Shown one piece after another: positions 50,054 through 62,428 of a DNA stretch of 64,000 bases. The DNA is from Combretum micranthum. Lineage: Eukaryota > Streptophyta > Magnoliopsida > Myrtales > Combretaceae. A model generated the notes under the pieces. The model did not search any database. It was given only the letters and a program-made list of their open reading frames with translations, and was not told the origin of the DNA. The stretch lies in NCBI GenBank assembly GCA_024138025.1, contig JAMXBD010000204.1:992001-1056000 (forward strand), read 5' to 3'. The position numbers were made by a program, and so were the translations under genes. How positions within the stretch are numbered: the first letter of the stretch is position 1; every line of letters starts with the position of its first letter.

Positions 50054-52613
50054 ACCCATTATATGTTAACACGTAATCATATGCATAAAATATGATGGTA
50101 GATTTTTTAAAAACTATTTACTATATTATATGTTACAATATGACTGGTAACTATCCAATATGTAGATTTACACGTGATGTGTATTACCTACTGAATCGCA
50201 TTTTGTTCCAATGACTCCACTCTTAACTTGAATTATATATAAAAAAATTCCACTTTCTACCATTCCATACACTTCCTAGCATTTTGGTTTCTTATAGCAC
50301 ATTATATTGATAAATGACTATATATGTGTGTGTGTGTGTATTGCTCAATCTAGAATGTGACTACGGGTTCTTATTTTGAAATGGGTTTAGGATCTATTTA
50401 AATCAAATTTTATATTTTAATGACTAATATAATATATCTTATGTTTGTTGAATGCGTGTTGTATTAGATTAATTAAGTTATGTATAGATTGACATCCTGA
50501 TTATGTGATAAAGGCATATTATACTCACTTTTTAGTATATGAATCATGCTAAATTATTATTGAAATCATAAGGAAATGGCGCTTAAGCATGCTTAATTTG
50601 ATATTTTAGGTCTTGAAGCACTTAGAATGCAATTACATGAAATTTAGACGAGAAGTACTTTGTGCAAATTTGGAGAATAAATCAATGAAGGTTGGCCATT
50701 TCAATAAGTAGGCCGCCGGCCTTCAACAACAAGATAGGCAGCCTTCAACAAAACAATCAAAGTTGTTAGTGTTCAACAAGCAAATCTCATTAGCTTTCTA
50801 TATTACAACGTATGCTGATAACTGGAAATTCAAAACCGTCAACTTTATGTTGGCCTTACACATGTACAGATTCAAAAAACATTAGCACTGGCTTCAACAC
50901 TGCCATCCTTTGGCGGGCCTACTTCTTATGCTGCTCCAAAGCCGTCAATGCACAGATCACAACTGTTGACCTACATTGTGTCGGATGAAATTTCTCTGTT
51001 TTTGCTTATAAAACTCCTTGTATTGTTGTTTTAAAAGACAATTCCATCAGAGTTCCATTAAATCAAATAGCTATTACTTTATATTAGATCCTATATTAGA
51101 TTTGTGAGAGAGTTGTTTTGAATCCAAAATTGTTGATTAAGAAGCTTAGAATCAAATTGAAGATTGAAGAATTTGTTGAAGTTTCGCAACAGGATTTTCA
51201 TACGTTTGAGATTGAATTGGTGACTTCTCAACTTTTATTGGTTTTTATGTAAATTCAATCTTTCATTTTATTTTTACACATGAATTCTCTTGTTGTAATT
51301 CCTTTGATTTGTGATTGTTTGAATCACTTCATGATGTTTTAAGTTTTTCTTGTGAGAATATGATGAAACTCTAGGATTGCTAATATGATGATTGTAATCA
51401 TGTTATAGAATTATTAGATGTGTGGAGTATTCATATTGTAATTCCTACTATAAATCATGTTTCTTAATTGAATTAGGTTTTTAGGAATCTTGATCACTTG
51501 GAATGGAAATTAGGGTTTATAAGGAATTCTTAATTTAGGTTAAACAACAATTACGGAAGCAATGATATTTAATCTAATTAAAAATTATTCTAGAGATTCA
51601 TGCAATGTTCCTGGTTAGTTTCTCATTAAGAGATAAAGAGAAATTAATTTAAGGCATTATTCAATCATAGAATTGGAAGATTCATGATTGTAAATTAGAG
51701 CCTACTGTTAATTTGTATAGTGGAAGTTAATGGACTCATCTATTGTTTTAAGATTTTAAAAATTGGAAAAGGATTAAAGTCTTTGATAAATTTATATGAA
51801 TATCTATATAGCTAATAGTTATTATAACATGGTAGTAATCTAATTAGTAAAACTAGGGTGGATTATGTTTTTCCCACACTCAATCAATGTATTTTTGTAA
51901 ACCCCCAAATTTTTGGAATTAGTTTAGCATAAAACCCTAAACCGGAGGTCAAACGGAACCCTTAAGATCAACAAAACCCTTAAGGTCAACAAAACCCTAG
52001 TTTACCGTAACTGCTTAAGTCCGTCATTATCGTTTTCTTTGGCCCTAGAAAACAAAGTTGGAATAATTAGCTAGAATAGTTCGTAATAGCTATAGGTTAT
52101 ATAAAAATATCAGTTTTGCGAATTTCGGGTATCCTTTGAATCCGATCGGACACAGTTCTCGAAAAACGTATCCGAAACCCTAGAGTAGTAAAAATATTCC
52201 AAATACACCGTTAAACTCGTAAAAATATAAGTTTTCCAAAAATATCATTTTCGTTATTTTTCGGTAAGTAAAAATAATGGATATCGCATTTATACGCGTA
52301 TTTTCTTACTACCGGTACTTTATTAGTCATATCTATCTTACATTACACTATTCATTACTATTCTTTTATCTCTACTTTTTCTTACACCTATTCTTACACA
52401 CTCCATAACCTATTATCCTTACTTTTTACCTTTCCCATAATTTTATTTCACATCTACCTTACATATTACATCTTTTATTTTACAAAAAGTCAAAAAAAAT
52501 AAATCACTCTCCCTCCCCCATCAAGATGGCCGGCGCCCCCCTCTCTCTATCACCTTCAATTTTGTTTCAATTTTTATTTATTTAAATCACACAAAAATCA
52601 CTCCACATTTTCC

Positions 52614-52620
52614 TATAAAT
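52614..52620 (+). promoter_or_regulatory. TATA box of the 3.51-kb LTR
   Basis: TCCTATAAATACCCCCC, followed by a C/T-rich leader. Its position 718 bases into the LTR agrees with the inverse copy at 42,865. Confidence 0.65.
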
Positions 52621-52843
52621 ACCCCCCTCCTCTTTCACTTCTTTCACACCACTACTACCCACAAGTTTCTTACAAAAATTCTCTCAATTTCTCCTCTCAA
52701 AACTCTCTCAAAATACCGTCCCAAAACTCTCTCAAAATAATTCTACAACAACTTTTACCAACAAACCAAAACCCATAATCACATAACCATACCAAAGTCT
52801 TCTTTAGGTAACCACTTCATATTACTTTCTTTTTCTTCATGTC

Positions 52844-52863
52844 ATGTAACTTTACATGACCAT
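52844..52863. repeat. conserved palindrome in the LTR leader
   Basis: GTCATGTAACTTTACATGAC, about 230 bases downstream of the TATA box, is the same as 42,641-42,660 in the other copy. Confidence 0.8.
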
Positions 52864-55647
52864 AGTGTGAGTTTCCAAAGACTACAAGTTATGGAAGCTA
52901 CATTATGTTCATGTATTATTCTTATTCATGCCAATCCATTTATGTTTATGTTGTTATTTTTGTTTTATTATTGTTAATATATTATTATCTATATATATAT
53001 TTACATATTCTTTAGAGCATATAAGCTCACTTGCAATTTATTTATTCCATGCAAAGCAATTTATTCCATTGCAATTTATTTATTTATTCCTTGTTAAATT
53101 AAGACTAGTCTCTAGTCTTAGACTTGTCCTCATCAAGTCAAAACAAGTTTTTCTTTCTTTCTTTCTTTCATTTTATTTTATTTTGGGACTAGTCTACTTC
53201 TTAGTCCCGGGAGCCTTGAAAAAGCTAAGACTCCAATACTTGACTTTATTAATTATGTTTTATGTTATTTTTGTTTACTATTATTCTTATCAATCATGTT
53301 CATTTATATTGTTGTCCAAAAATTTCAAGTTCTAAAAATAAATTGACAAAAAGAAGATTTTAACACATTAGAAATAAGTTTATGTAAAGAAGGAAATCTA
53401 TAGTTTGAAAAAAAAATAAAGTTATCTTTTTTTCAAGTTACAAAAAGAAACTACTTTACTATAAAAAGTTCTTAAGTCACATATTGTTCCACTTTGTTTT
53501 ATCAAGAAAATAAATTTTTATGCATGGATGATTTCTATGAAAAACATAAGACATGAGGAAGGAATGAGAAATTTTCAAATGAAGATTTTTGTAAACAAAT
53601 AGACAAAGGAATTTGTGCAAGAAAACTAAATAGGAAGAATAGTGCATTTTCTAAAATAGTATAAGTGTAGAAAACTTAGAAAATGGAAAATTTTATCTTC
53701 AAAAGTTACTTAGGAAAAATAATAAAACCAACATAAAGCGTTTTTAGAAAACAAAAGGAAACAAAGTATTCATTTCAAGAAATTTACAAAAACAATTTTT
53801 GAAAACTATATTTCTCTAAAAACTTCAAACCGACATTATTCTACTCAAGAAAAATAATTGGACAACAAAACACTTGAGCATGCTTAAATATGAGTTATAT
53901 AGTTATAAAAAGAGGATTTTTCAACTATATAGATAACTAAGTATTTATCAAACAAATTTGATTTCTTGAACCAAAGTTGTTTTGTGTTGGAAAATTCGTG
54001 GTGAACTTTGTTGCCACTGTTTCAGGGCCTAAATGATGTAGTTTGACAAAATAATTTTGGAAATGGGTAGATCTTTTTCGAGTAGGTAGAAATCGATATA
54101 TTATATGCGCAATTCTGAGTTAAAATGACCAAGTTATGGCCATTTTAAGTTGGAACATTCCTTTATACGAACTTTAACGTTCTTTTGACATTGTTTTGTC
54201 AAAATTCAAGAAAATCATCAAGAAATACTCATTGTGGGTATTTTCTTTGGCTAGGTGACCCCGAGGAAGGACTCCTTTATCCCGAGGACTACTACGATTA
54301 AGAGGAGTGTGTGAACGACTCACCCGCCTAGAGGAATAGTCATCATGGCATCGCGAGTTTATTTCCATTAAATGATATACTTGTTGTGCTTGTAAATTAG
54401 TTGCACTAGAATTAAGAAAAGATAAACCGATGTATATGTAAAATAATTCTTTGAAAGAATCTTAAGAATATCGGAGCCGGAATTGTTTTAAATGCTTGTC
54501 TTAGTATAACCTTTGATTTGGATGAAATTCTTTGATCGCCTTAAATTCAATAATAATTATGCTATGACATTATTAAGAAATGGATTCATGTATACCACGA
54601 AGTGAGTTACATTGCATTTTGGGTTATTATCCTTGGGTGAGAAGGATAGTAAGCTCATGTCGAAAGTAACACTTGGCGGAAGATCCGAAAGCGATTGCCT
54701 GGCGGCTTAAGGGAAATGCTTGGCGGATGATCCGAAAGCAAGGTCAAATCAAGTAGATTCGAAATGCTTGGCGATGAGTGCTCGCGAGCATAAAACTTTT
54801 TAATTAAACTACTTGTTTTGAGGTTAAGTATCACCAAACCTTGAATAGAGGGCGCAAATCCATTCAACATATAGTTCCCGGAAAACTATATGCTTGTTTG
54901 ATTACGTGTATGTTGCATTATATTTGATTGTTTAATCAACTTATTTGAAATCTTGTTACAATAAGTTATTTATGGAAATAGTTCTCACTAAGCCTATTAG
55001 CTTATACCCCAATAGATATTTTTTGCAGTTTCCTTACTTATGGTTAAGGCCACGAGGACCTTGCGGGTAGGTAATTTCTTATTGGATACTAGAAATATAG
55101 ATAAAGTGTAGCATTAGTATTGATGTACAAATACTCATGTAATAGATTAGTGATCAAAGGGATATGTCCCTAAGTTTATAAAGCCATTAATATGAATGAA
55201 TGATTATTATGAATCCTCTTTTCTTAATGTGTTATTTATATCTTCTTAAACCTCATAATTCCATATATGGTCCTCTAAAGTCGTGACAGCATGCCTTACA
55301 ATTAATATAAAAGCTTTTGGAAATGACTAAGGTTGTCATACTTAAGCTTTAACATTGAGTGTGGCAGACTGTCACGTTTAGGGTACCCGTTGGGGTGTGA
55401 CAATTTTCCTCAAACACTCTTTCTCTGGTGTTAGTGACAAGAACAATCTGGGTATATTAGTAGTCGATTAGTGATTTCTCTTAATTTGATTGCCTAAATA
55501 ATAATAAAATCTAATATCTGTTTAGTAGTTAAGTAATCTCTATGGGATCAATACTTTACTCATTCTATATTACTCAATTTGACCTAGTATACTTCCTGGT
55601 AGAATTCGCTTTTAATTTATTTATACATTTGCAGCATATCAAGTTTT

Positions 55648-55665
55648 TGGCACCATTGCCGGAGA
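55648..55665 (+). other. primer-binding site (Asp-tRNA type)
   Basis: TGGCACCATTGCCGGAGA resembles the Athila primer site TGGCGCCGTTGCCGGGGA with three transitions. It starts six bases after the LTR end. Confidence 0.85.
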
Positions 55666-55756
55666 TTATCTTAATATTAAATCACCTTTAGTTATATTAT
55701 TAGTTTAGGTGCATGTCACGGTGTTTGTTGTTTTTTATTCTCTTTGCAGGAATTAT

Positions 55757-57489
55757 ATGCATAGGAGTAGAAGTTCTGCTCTTCAACCATTTGATCCTGA
55801 AATTGAGTGCACTCTACATCAGTTGAGAAGAGAAAACAGAAGAAGAGACAAAGAAATGGCAAATGAAAATAACAACAATCAGATACAAGCTCCTGCCATA
55901 GCATTTTAGGATCACACAATACCCACTATTGTGGGTTCTGTAATCAGAAGGCCAACTGTTTAGGCCAACAATTTTGAGATAAAACCATCACTTATTCAGA
56001 TGGTTGAGGCACATCATTTTGGAGGATATCCAAATGAGACTCCTAATGAACATATCGCAAAATTCCTCTAATACTGCAATACTGTTAAGCTGAATGGTGT
56101 TATTGATGATTGCATCGGATTACAACTTTTCCTTTTCTCATTGACACATAAAGCGTTTGCTTGGTTCAATTCACTACCACAAGAATCCAATGCTACTTGG
56201 ACTTATCTGTCAAACAAGTTTTTGAGGAGATTCTTCCCGCTAGCCAGAACTGCAAGATTAAGGAATGAAATCACAAATTTCACCAAGTTCCATGGTGAAT
56301 CATTATATAAGGCATGGGAAAGATACAAGGAGGCAATCAGAAAATGCTTACATCATGGATTGCCAGATAGTCTCTTGATTGACTTAGCCTGGATGAGGCT
56401 TTGAGATCTTTGGTAGATGCTGCATCTGGAGGTGCACTAATGGGTAAGAGCTATGATGAGACAAGTGCTTTGATAGAAGAAATGGCCTTTAGAGCACACA
56501 ACTGGAGTTGTGAAAGAACTAAATTGAAAGTGGCATCAATCCAAGACAATGAGGCTATGTCTCGGCTAATAGCCTAGATTTCAGCTCTCACCACCTAGGT
56601 AAGTAAACTCACTTCTATACATTCCTTTAATGTTAATCACGTTGCTTTTTGTGAGTTATGTTCAGGACCACATTTGACTCTTCAATGCTTATCTGGAAAT
56701 CCCTCACTTTCTTTTCATGTCGAATAAGTGAACCATGCTAACAATTTTCAATAAGATAATCAAGGACCCTATTTAAACGCTTACAATCTATGGTGGCATA
56801 ACCATCCAAATTTCTCATGGAGAAATGAAAACAATGCATTTAGAACACTACCAAGATTCGAAAAGCAATTTCCTCCTCAAAATCCTCCACCTCAACAGAA
56901 TCAGTTTAGGATGGAAGAACTCATGTTGAGTTATATGCAAAAGACTGATACCATGATATAGAATCAATAGGCTACCATCAGAAATTTAGAAGGTCAAACT
57001 AGCTAGATTTCTCAACAGTTGGGTCATAGACCATTGGGGTCTTTACCCACCAATACAAAGCAAAGTCCTATAAATCAAGTTGGACCATGAAATGTAAGTG
57101 AAAGAGAGGTCAATACGATTGAGGATGAAGAAAAAGAGAATCTTAAGATAAATCCTGTAGATAGAGCATTTGAAGATTATGATCTGAACAAAGAGGATTT
57201 CATCAAAGGAAATTTAGTAAAATGTGGCTGTGAAGGAGTAAAAGAAATTAAAGGAAAGATCCAAATGGAAATTATGGAGAAAGATTAAGATGATTTGGAG
57301 GAATCAAATGAATATGAAAAGCTAGTGTTAGCAAATAATTGGAGTGATGATGAAAATGAATGTGATAAAGTGCATAACACTAGAGATAAGCAAGACAAGA
57401 TTACTGAGACAAAAAAAGTTGAAAGTGAGGTAACAAAGCTGATTGAAGAGAATTCAAGTGAAACATCAATTGTGAAGACAAATGAATGA
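55757..57489 (+). pseudogene. Athila gag, decayed
   Basis: The structural protein of the particle. From the ATG at 55,757 the frame runs with stops at 55,907, 55,960 and 56,068. It includes the conserved Athila capsid stretch ending in AFAWFNSLPQESNATW, LSNKFLRRFFPLARTARLR and ESLYKAWERYKEAIRKCLHH at about 56,140-56,370. After a frameshift near 56,400 it continues with DAASGGALMGKSYDE and a zinc-knuckle-like CELCSGPHLTLQC at about 56,650-56,690. It goes on to NHPNFSWRNENN and a glutamine-rich coiled region, then an acidic tail to 57,489. The order and length fit Athila gag. No product is possible. Confidence 0.85.
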
Positions 57490-57509
57490 TATAGGAGCAT
57501 CAAAGCCAG

Positions 57510-58124
57510 ATGATCTTGCCAGAGCACAAAAAGGTAGATATGAAAATGGCATGCATGCCCGCAAAATTAGATGATCCAGGAAAGATATCAATTCAGTGCA
57601 CCATTGCTGGTAAGTTTATTGAAAATGCTTACCGTGATTTAGGTGCTACTGTAAATATTATATCTTTTAAGTTAGAGAACAGATTAAAGTTAGGGAGTAT
57701 GTTGAGAAGCTCAAAGGTGATCCTTGGGATAACAAATCGGCGTCCAAAGACTCCTAGAGGAATATGTGAGGATGTGATTATTCACATTAAAAAATATAAG
57801 TTTCCTACTTATTTTGTGGTGATGGACATGAAAGATGATGATCACATACCTCTTATCCTTGATTGACCATTTTTTGCCATAGCTGGAGCTCTCATCGATG
57901 TGAGAGACCAAAGAATAGTGCTATCAATAGGGGATGAGGATAATATCCTATATGCTAGGAAGTGTAAGGAGCGAGAAAAACTTGATGGTTCTAGTGATGT
58001 CTCATTTGACCAGCTATTGAGAGCTGTCGATGGTGAAAAAGAAAAAGTATTTCAAGTAGGATTGGAGCTTATAGGAAATCCTAGAGTTGGACCTAGGGAA
58101 TCTAGGCTTTCTGAGCCTCCATAA
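57510..58124 (+). pseudogene. Athila aspartic protease, last remnant of pol
   Basis: This is the retroviral-type aspartic protease domain that processes the polyprotein. The segment shows PAKLDDPGKISIQCTIAG, the active-site-type DLGATVNI at about 57,638, PRGICEDVIIHI and FVVMDMKDDDHIPLIL. A TGA at 57,864 replaces the arginine codon expected before PFF (CGA to TGA). The frame resumes in ALIDVRDQRIVL and ends at 58,124. Reverse transcriptase, which should follow at once, is missing; instead comes the spacer normally found after integrase. A deletion therefore joined the end of the protease to post-pol sequence. Confidence 0.85.
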
Positions 58125-59711
58125 GCAGGAAAACCGAGAAAAGTCGGGCTAAATGACTATAAACTAAGCAATCCATGGGAAGCAGCCCATACTTAACATT
58201 ATACATTAGTTTTGTTTATCTAACCTTAGTTTTATAGTACAAATTGTAGCTGAGGAGGTGTGTTTGTACTCTTAATAGACAAAGGAGAAGCCAGATATAA
58301 GTGTGGGGAAGTGAGGAAGCAATTTAACCATATAGATCACAACTCCAAGAAATTCAAGATAAGTAGTCTAATAGTAGAGTATTAATTCTTTCATTTGGGG
58401 ATGATTTGCTTGGAGAGAAGCTTGGAATTGATTGAAAAAAAATTTAAACCCTTGCGCCAGCATTGGCACAAAGGTAGGCTCGACAGGAATCAATGTCTCC
58501 ATCTTTCAGGGACTGTTAATTGTTCTATGGATTTGTGCACTAAAAAAAAAAGCTAGCTATTTGGGATTAAAGGCTGCCGACTTTGAGCCGGTGTACACAC
58601 AAAAGTTGGTAGTGTAAGTATAAAAGCCACCAGCCTTTTCGTCTCAGAATTTAATTCAAATTTGTAATCCGACCATGTACGTCGGTGGCGTACAGATGAA
58701 ATATGTTTGTGTATGTCCTGCTGCTACACATCTTTAATAGATTTGTTTGTCTTTCTCTCTTCCTCTATTCTTCACTCTCATCTCACCCGATTCTATCACA
58801 TTTCCTCTCATCTTCTCCCTTACCCTCTAACACTCCTTCACTTTTTCACTTTGTCTCTCACTCACTCCACTAAGGATTAAAGTGTCATGCAAGCAAGTAA
58901 GTACTCTTTTTCTCTTCTCTTGATTCATTAATGTTTTTTCTTTCTTGTTCAATGTTGGATATGGCTACTGGAGTAGTGTTCGAATTTGTAAATAAAGAAG
59001 ATTGGATTATAGAATTGGTGGCACTGGTTGATGGGTTGATCTTCAAAGTTGGCTTTGTGCTTATACTTGTATGCATGTGGATTGAAATTTGATTTGTGCT
59101 CGAATTCGTGCAAAATCTGCATTGTCTTTAAATTTAGGGCTTTAACCGAATTGGCTCATGTGTTTGAAAATTGGGACTTTTGTGATTTGTAGTTAATTGA
59201 TTGCTAACTATATCTAGTTAAATTGAATTTACGGTGCCTCGATTAAACAAAGTCCGAAGTTAGGATTCTTGTTAAAATTGGTTTACATGGGCTTATAGGG
59301 AATTTGGTTTAAGCAAGTGTCATCTCCTTTCCCATGTATTTTGAAAAAAGTTTCCTATAACAGTTAAAATCTAGGCCGCCTAGCTTAGGCTGCTAACCTT
59401 AATTTCTAATTGCAAGTGTAAGAGCTAAAATCTAATTTGCATGCTTTGTTTTTGATGGATTACATGGCTATGGTTCTAATTCCTACACTTTCATAGTACA
59501 TGAATTAGGCATGAAAATGTAAGCATATGACAAGTTGGGTATGACTTTTGTTTGAATTGGATTTGTGCTTGGATTTCGCTTATTTAATGCTTAGTTCTTG
59601 ATTGTTCTACTACTTGATAGATATAAGCATTTGTTATGAGCACGTTTCCAATAGCTGTTTGTGTTGAATTGAGGACTCCTTTTGAAATTGACACGAGCTA
59701 TGTTTGTAGGA
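58125..59711. other. post-pol spacer of the Athila element
   Basis: It begins with the Athila-typical phrase GTCGGGCTAAATGACTATAA and GGGAAGCAGCCCA. It contains a purine tract AAGTGTGGGGAAGTGAGG at about 58,300 and a GC-rich island with GCCGGTGTACAC-like words at about 58,440-58,700. No coding domain is recognised; short open frames here are unsupported. Confidence 0.65.
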
Positions 59712-60858
59712 ATGCCACCGAAGAAGCTGTAGCTATAGAAGGCGAAACAAAACACTACTGAGGCATCATCTTCAGGAACTCAGCAAAGAAATCTCCTCTC
59801 AACTCAGGAGTATGCTACAAAAAGAAAGAAGAAGTTGCTAAAAATGAGTTTCATGAACCATCAATATCTAGACTAGGAATTATTAGAAGACTATGGGATG
59901 GAACAAAAAATTCAGCAATTGATGATAGATAAGACCTAGTTCAAGCTATTTGCTATTAGGGAACCAACTTACAAGAATCTCACAATAGAGTTCTTGTCCA
60001 CTTTAAAGATAGAAAAGGATGGAAATCTCTCTATTATGACATTCCACGACTTTAGAGAGGTTCATATGATAGAGTTAAAGAAGATTGGACAATACTTAGG
60101 ACTCTATGATGCTACAAAGGATGTAATGGACTTACTAAATTCATGGCCTGATGATACGAATGCTGAATCATTTTAGGCTTAGATAATGTACCCAAGAAAA
60201 GATGCTTTTGTACCATCCAAATCCTTAGATACCACATTTACAGCTATTGAGCACAAGTTGCTCCATCATATTCTTGCTTATACCATATGTTGTGAGAAGA
60301 GAAGTCATAGTAAAGTGACAAGCTTTGATATGTTTATTTATACATCATGGTCTCTGGCTATAAGATAGATCTAAGGGTAGAGGTTACTAATTTTATTTAC
60401 AAGCAAGTGGATGATACCAGGACCAAAGTTATTCTCTATGGAGGTTACATCATTGTCTTGCTAAAAGGGATGGGAATATTTCAACAACCTAAAGGGGATA
60501 AGGAGATAAAATGCAAAAGAATTTCTGTTGGACCATTCAGGACTTAGAGGTTATCTAAGGTAACCAGTAGAGTAAATGATGAGGCAGAAGTTGCTGAGAT
60601 TCCCCCTGTTAAGAGAGCTTCCACATCACATCCTCCCCCTCCTGTGAGTGATTATGGTCAGCTTAGATAAGAAATCAGAGAACTTAAGGAGGAACACGGA
60701 AAGGAGCAGAGAAAAAATAAGAAGTTTAGGACTACATTGTTTGATATGTTGAAATTTGCTATCTCATGTTCTCATCCAGCAACTGCTGAGCAATTGCACT
60801 ATTAGACATCAAGTGAGGAGACCATTAGCATAGAGCTAGAAAGTTAGAGTCCCTGCTA
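59712..60858 (+). pseudogene. Athila 3' ORF, resembling plant transposon proteins
   Basis: An ORF in the position downstream of pol, where Athila-group elements carry an env-like or 'putative plant transposon protein' gene. It starts MPPKK at 59,712 and carries stops at codons 7 and 9, then more at wide intervals; nearly all of them are TAG. Between the stops are YKNLTIEFLSTLKIEKDGNL, an HMIELKKIGQYLGLYD segment and EHKLLHHILAYTICCEKRSH with FDMFIYTSW. A frameshift lies near 60,345. The frame then runs through YGGYIIVLLKGMGIFQQ to a proline patch and a charged coiled-coil-like end (EIRELKEEHGKEQRKNKKFR). The homology call rests on pattern memory. No transmembrane envelope features are evident. 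Confidence 0.65.
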
Positions 60859-62413
60859 GCTTTCAATTTTCTTTTGATTTGCTTATTTTTGCTTTATTGC
60901 TGGTCTGTACTTTATTAAGCACCCACCTAATTGGGTAGACTTTTCATATTTTTAGAAATCTGTACCTTAGAATAGTTTTTATTTTTGCTTTCTGTGTTTC
61001 TTTTTGTTTTATTCTTTGTCTTTGTAGATACAGGGCTGAGCTAAGCAGATAACTTTCTCTCTAATTGATGATCTGATTGGACTTCACTTTTGATTCTGAA
61101 ACATTAATACCAGGAAAGTACCAGTTTTCCTTTTCTCTTATATCTTCAAATTTTATTTCTTTCTTATTATTGAGTTGAATTAGGAACAGTAAGGATATTG
61201 TTCAATTTAAGTGTAGGGGAAAGGATAGGATATGGAGAATGAGTTAAGTATATTTATCTGTTGAATGTTTGAATTATTGTATTAATTGCATATCTATGAC
61301 GTCCAAACCTGCATGGTACCTATACTTTGGACTTATATTTGTCTTAAAGCATTTTATGGTATATTTTAGGCCTTCTTTTTTGTTTTTGAAAATTTGAAAT
61401 GAAATATAGAGATTGTACTGAATATTGTTAATAAGCATCTATAAAAATGTTAATTGACTTGCTAGGTGTCTTACTCACCTATTGTTGTGATTAGAATGCT
61501 TAGTTAAAATTAAGTAGTAAAATCTTTAATGAGCAAATTTACCTTGTATTTAACTTTAGAATTGGAAGTTTGAGAGTAAGTCGAGACCTTAAGTGAAAAA
61601 TAAACATGTCTACTTCTAGGAAAAATTTAGCTTGCATATACTCATTTGAGTTGTTTTGACAACATTTCAACACTTAGTGAAAGAAGTAGAAAAAACTCTT
61701 TACTTAGTGATATTTTATAAAAAAGTCTTAATCTTTGTTACAGCATTCAAAAGAAAAGAAAGAAACAAGCATAACTTCTACTCCACTGACTCAAGTAATT
61801 GAGTCAAGAGTATCTAAACTTGAATGTTAGAGTGAGGAAGAGTCTGTAGGGGTCCTTTAAAAACTTAGTCACTTGGGTGATAAGCCTAGGATGTGTTGAC
61901 TCAACGAACTCACTATAATGAGAAGGGAAGAAAGACAAAAGTTTAATACTTGAACTTTGAAAAAAAAAAATTTTTTTTTTTTGCTTGTTTGAATCAAAAG
62001 ATTATGAATGCAAAAGCACCTAGTGAAATAAGACTTATAATAAACAGAGAGAAAATCTAGGGAAAAAGAAGATACCACATGCTTTCACTTTGTATTGCAA
62101 GGACTATATGCTTGATAATGTCCAATTTTAAATGGTTGTTTTTCTTTATTGGATTAAGTATTTACTTTTGGACGAAAGGTTATTTTACTAAATACTGGGA
62201 TCAAAGTTTGTTGTGTCTAGATTAACTACTAGATTTTGATTGTAGTAATCTAATTACATGTACCAAGTTTTGTTAGAGCAGTAGGCACCAGAATTGCGAG
62301 CCATGAGCTATAAAAGAAAAGATGCTTAAATATGTAAAAGTAAAATTTTTGTACTCTCTATGACAGATTTATCTTTTATTCTTATTTATTTTTCTTGAGG
62401 ACAAGCAAAAGTT
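60859..62413. other. 3' untranslated region of the Athila element
   Basis: Non-coding, with a second purine tract AAGTGTAGGGGAAAGG at about 61,209 and a poly-A/poly-T junction near 61,965. A reverse-strand open frame over the latter is not supported. Confidence 0.6.
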
Positions 62414-62428
62414 CAAGTATAAAGGAGT
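62414..62428 (+). promoter_or_regulatory. polypurine tract before the Athila 3' LTR
   Basis: CAAGTATAAAGGAGT directly before TGATAAAGG. The upstream phrase CTTGAGGACAAGCAAAAG is typical of Athila. Athila copies normally read a G-run here, so the tract has lost several G to A or T. Confidence 0.8.

Larger units (their letters stand above)
51896..55402 (+). mobile_element. solo LTR, 3.51 kb, plus strand
   Basis: It starts TGTAAACCCCC and ends GGGGTGTGACA, with a perfect duplication ATTTT at 51,891-51,895 and 55,403-55,407. The homologous position in the Athila 3' LTR, at 63,811-63,826, reads straight through this target with a single ATTTT, a direct empty-site control. The TATA box is at 52,614. 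A 135-codon hydrophobic open frame at 52,928-53,335 is composed of LTR sequence and is not called as a gene. No second LTR, primer site or coding domain is present. Confidence 0.92.
50506..55641 (+). repeat. 5' LTR of the Athila element, split by a solo LTR
   Basis: The parts are 50,506-51,895 and 55,408-55,641, about 1,624 bases together. They match 62,429-64,000 in order, with many substitutions and small indels, so the element is old. The end ...GCATATCA at 55,641 precedes the primer site. Confidence 0.9.

Noticed and set aside
52928..53335. 135-codon hydrophobic open frame
   Set aside because: It lies within the solo LTR; the corresponding frame is not kept in the other copy and no domain is recognised.
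59712..60858. Recoding of TAG as sense codons
   Set aside because: Frameshifts are also present, and TGA/TAA stops occur in gag and protease; decay is the simpler explanation.
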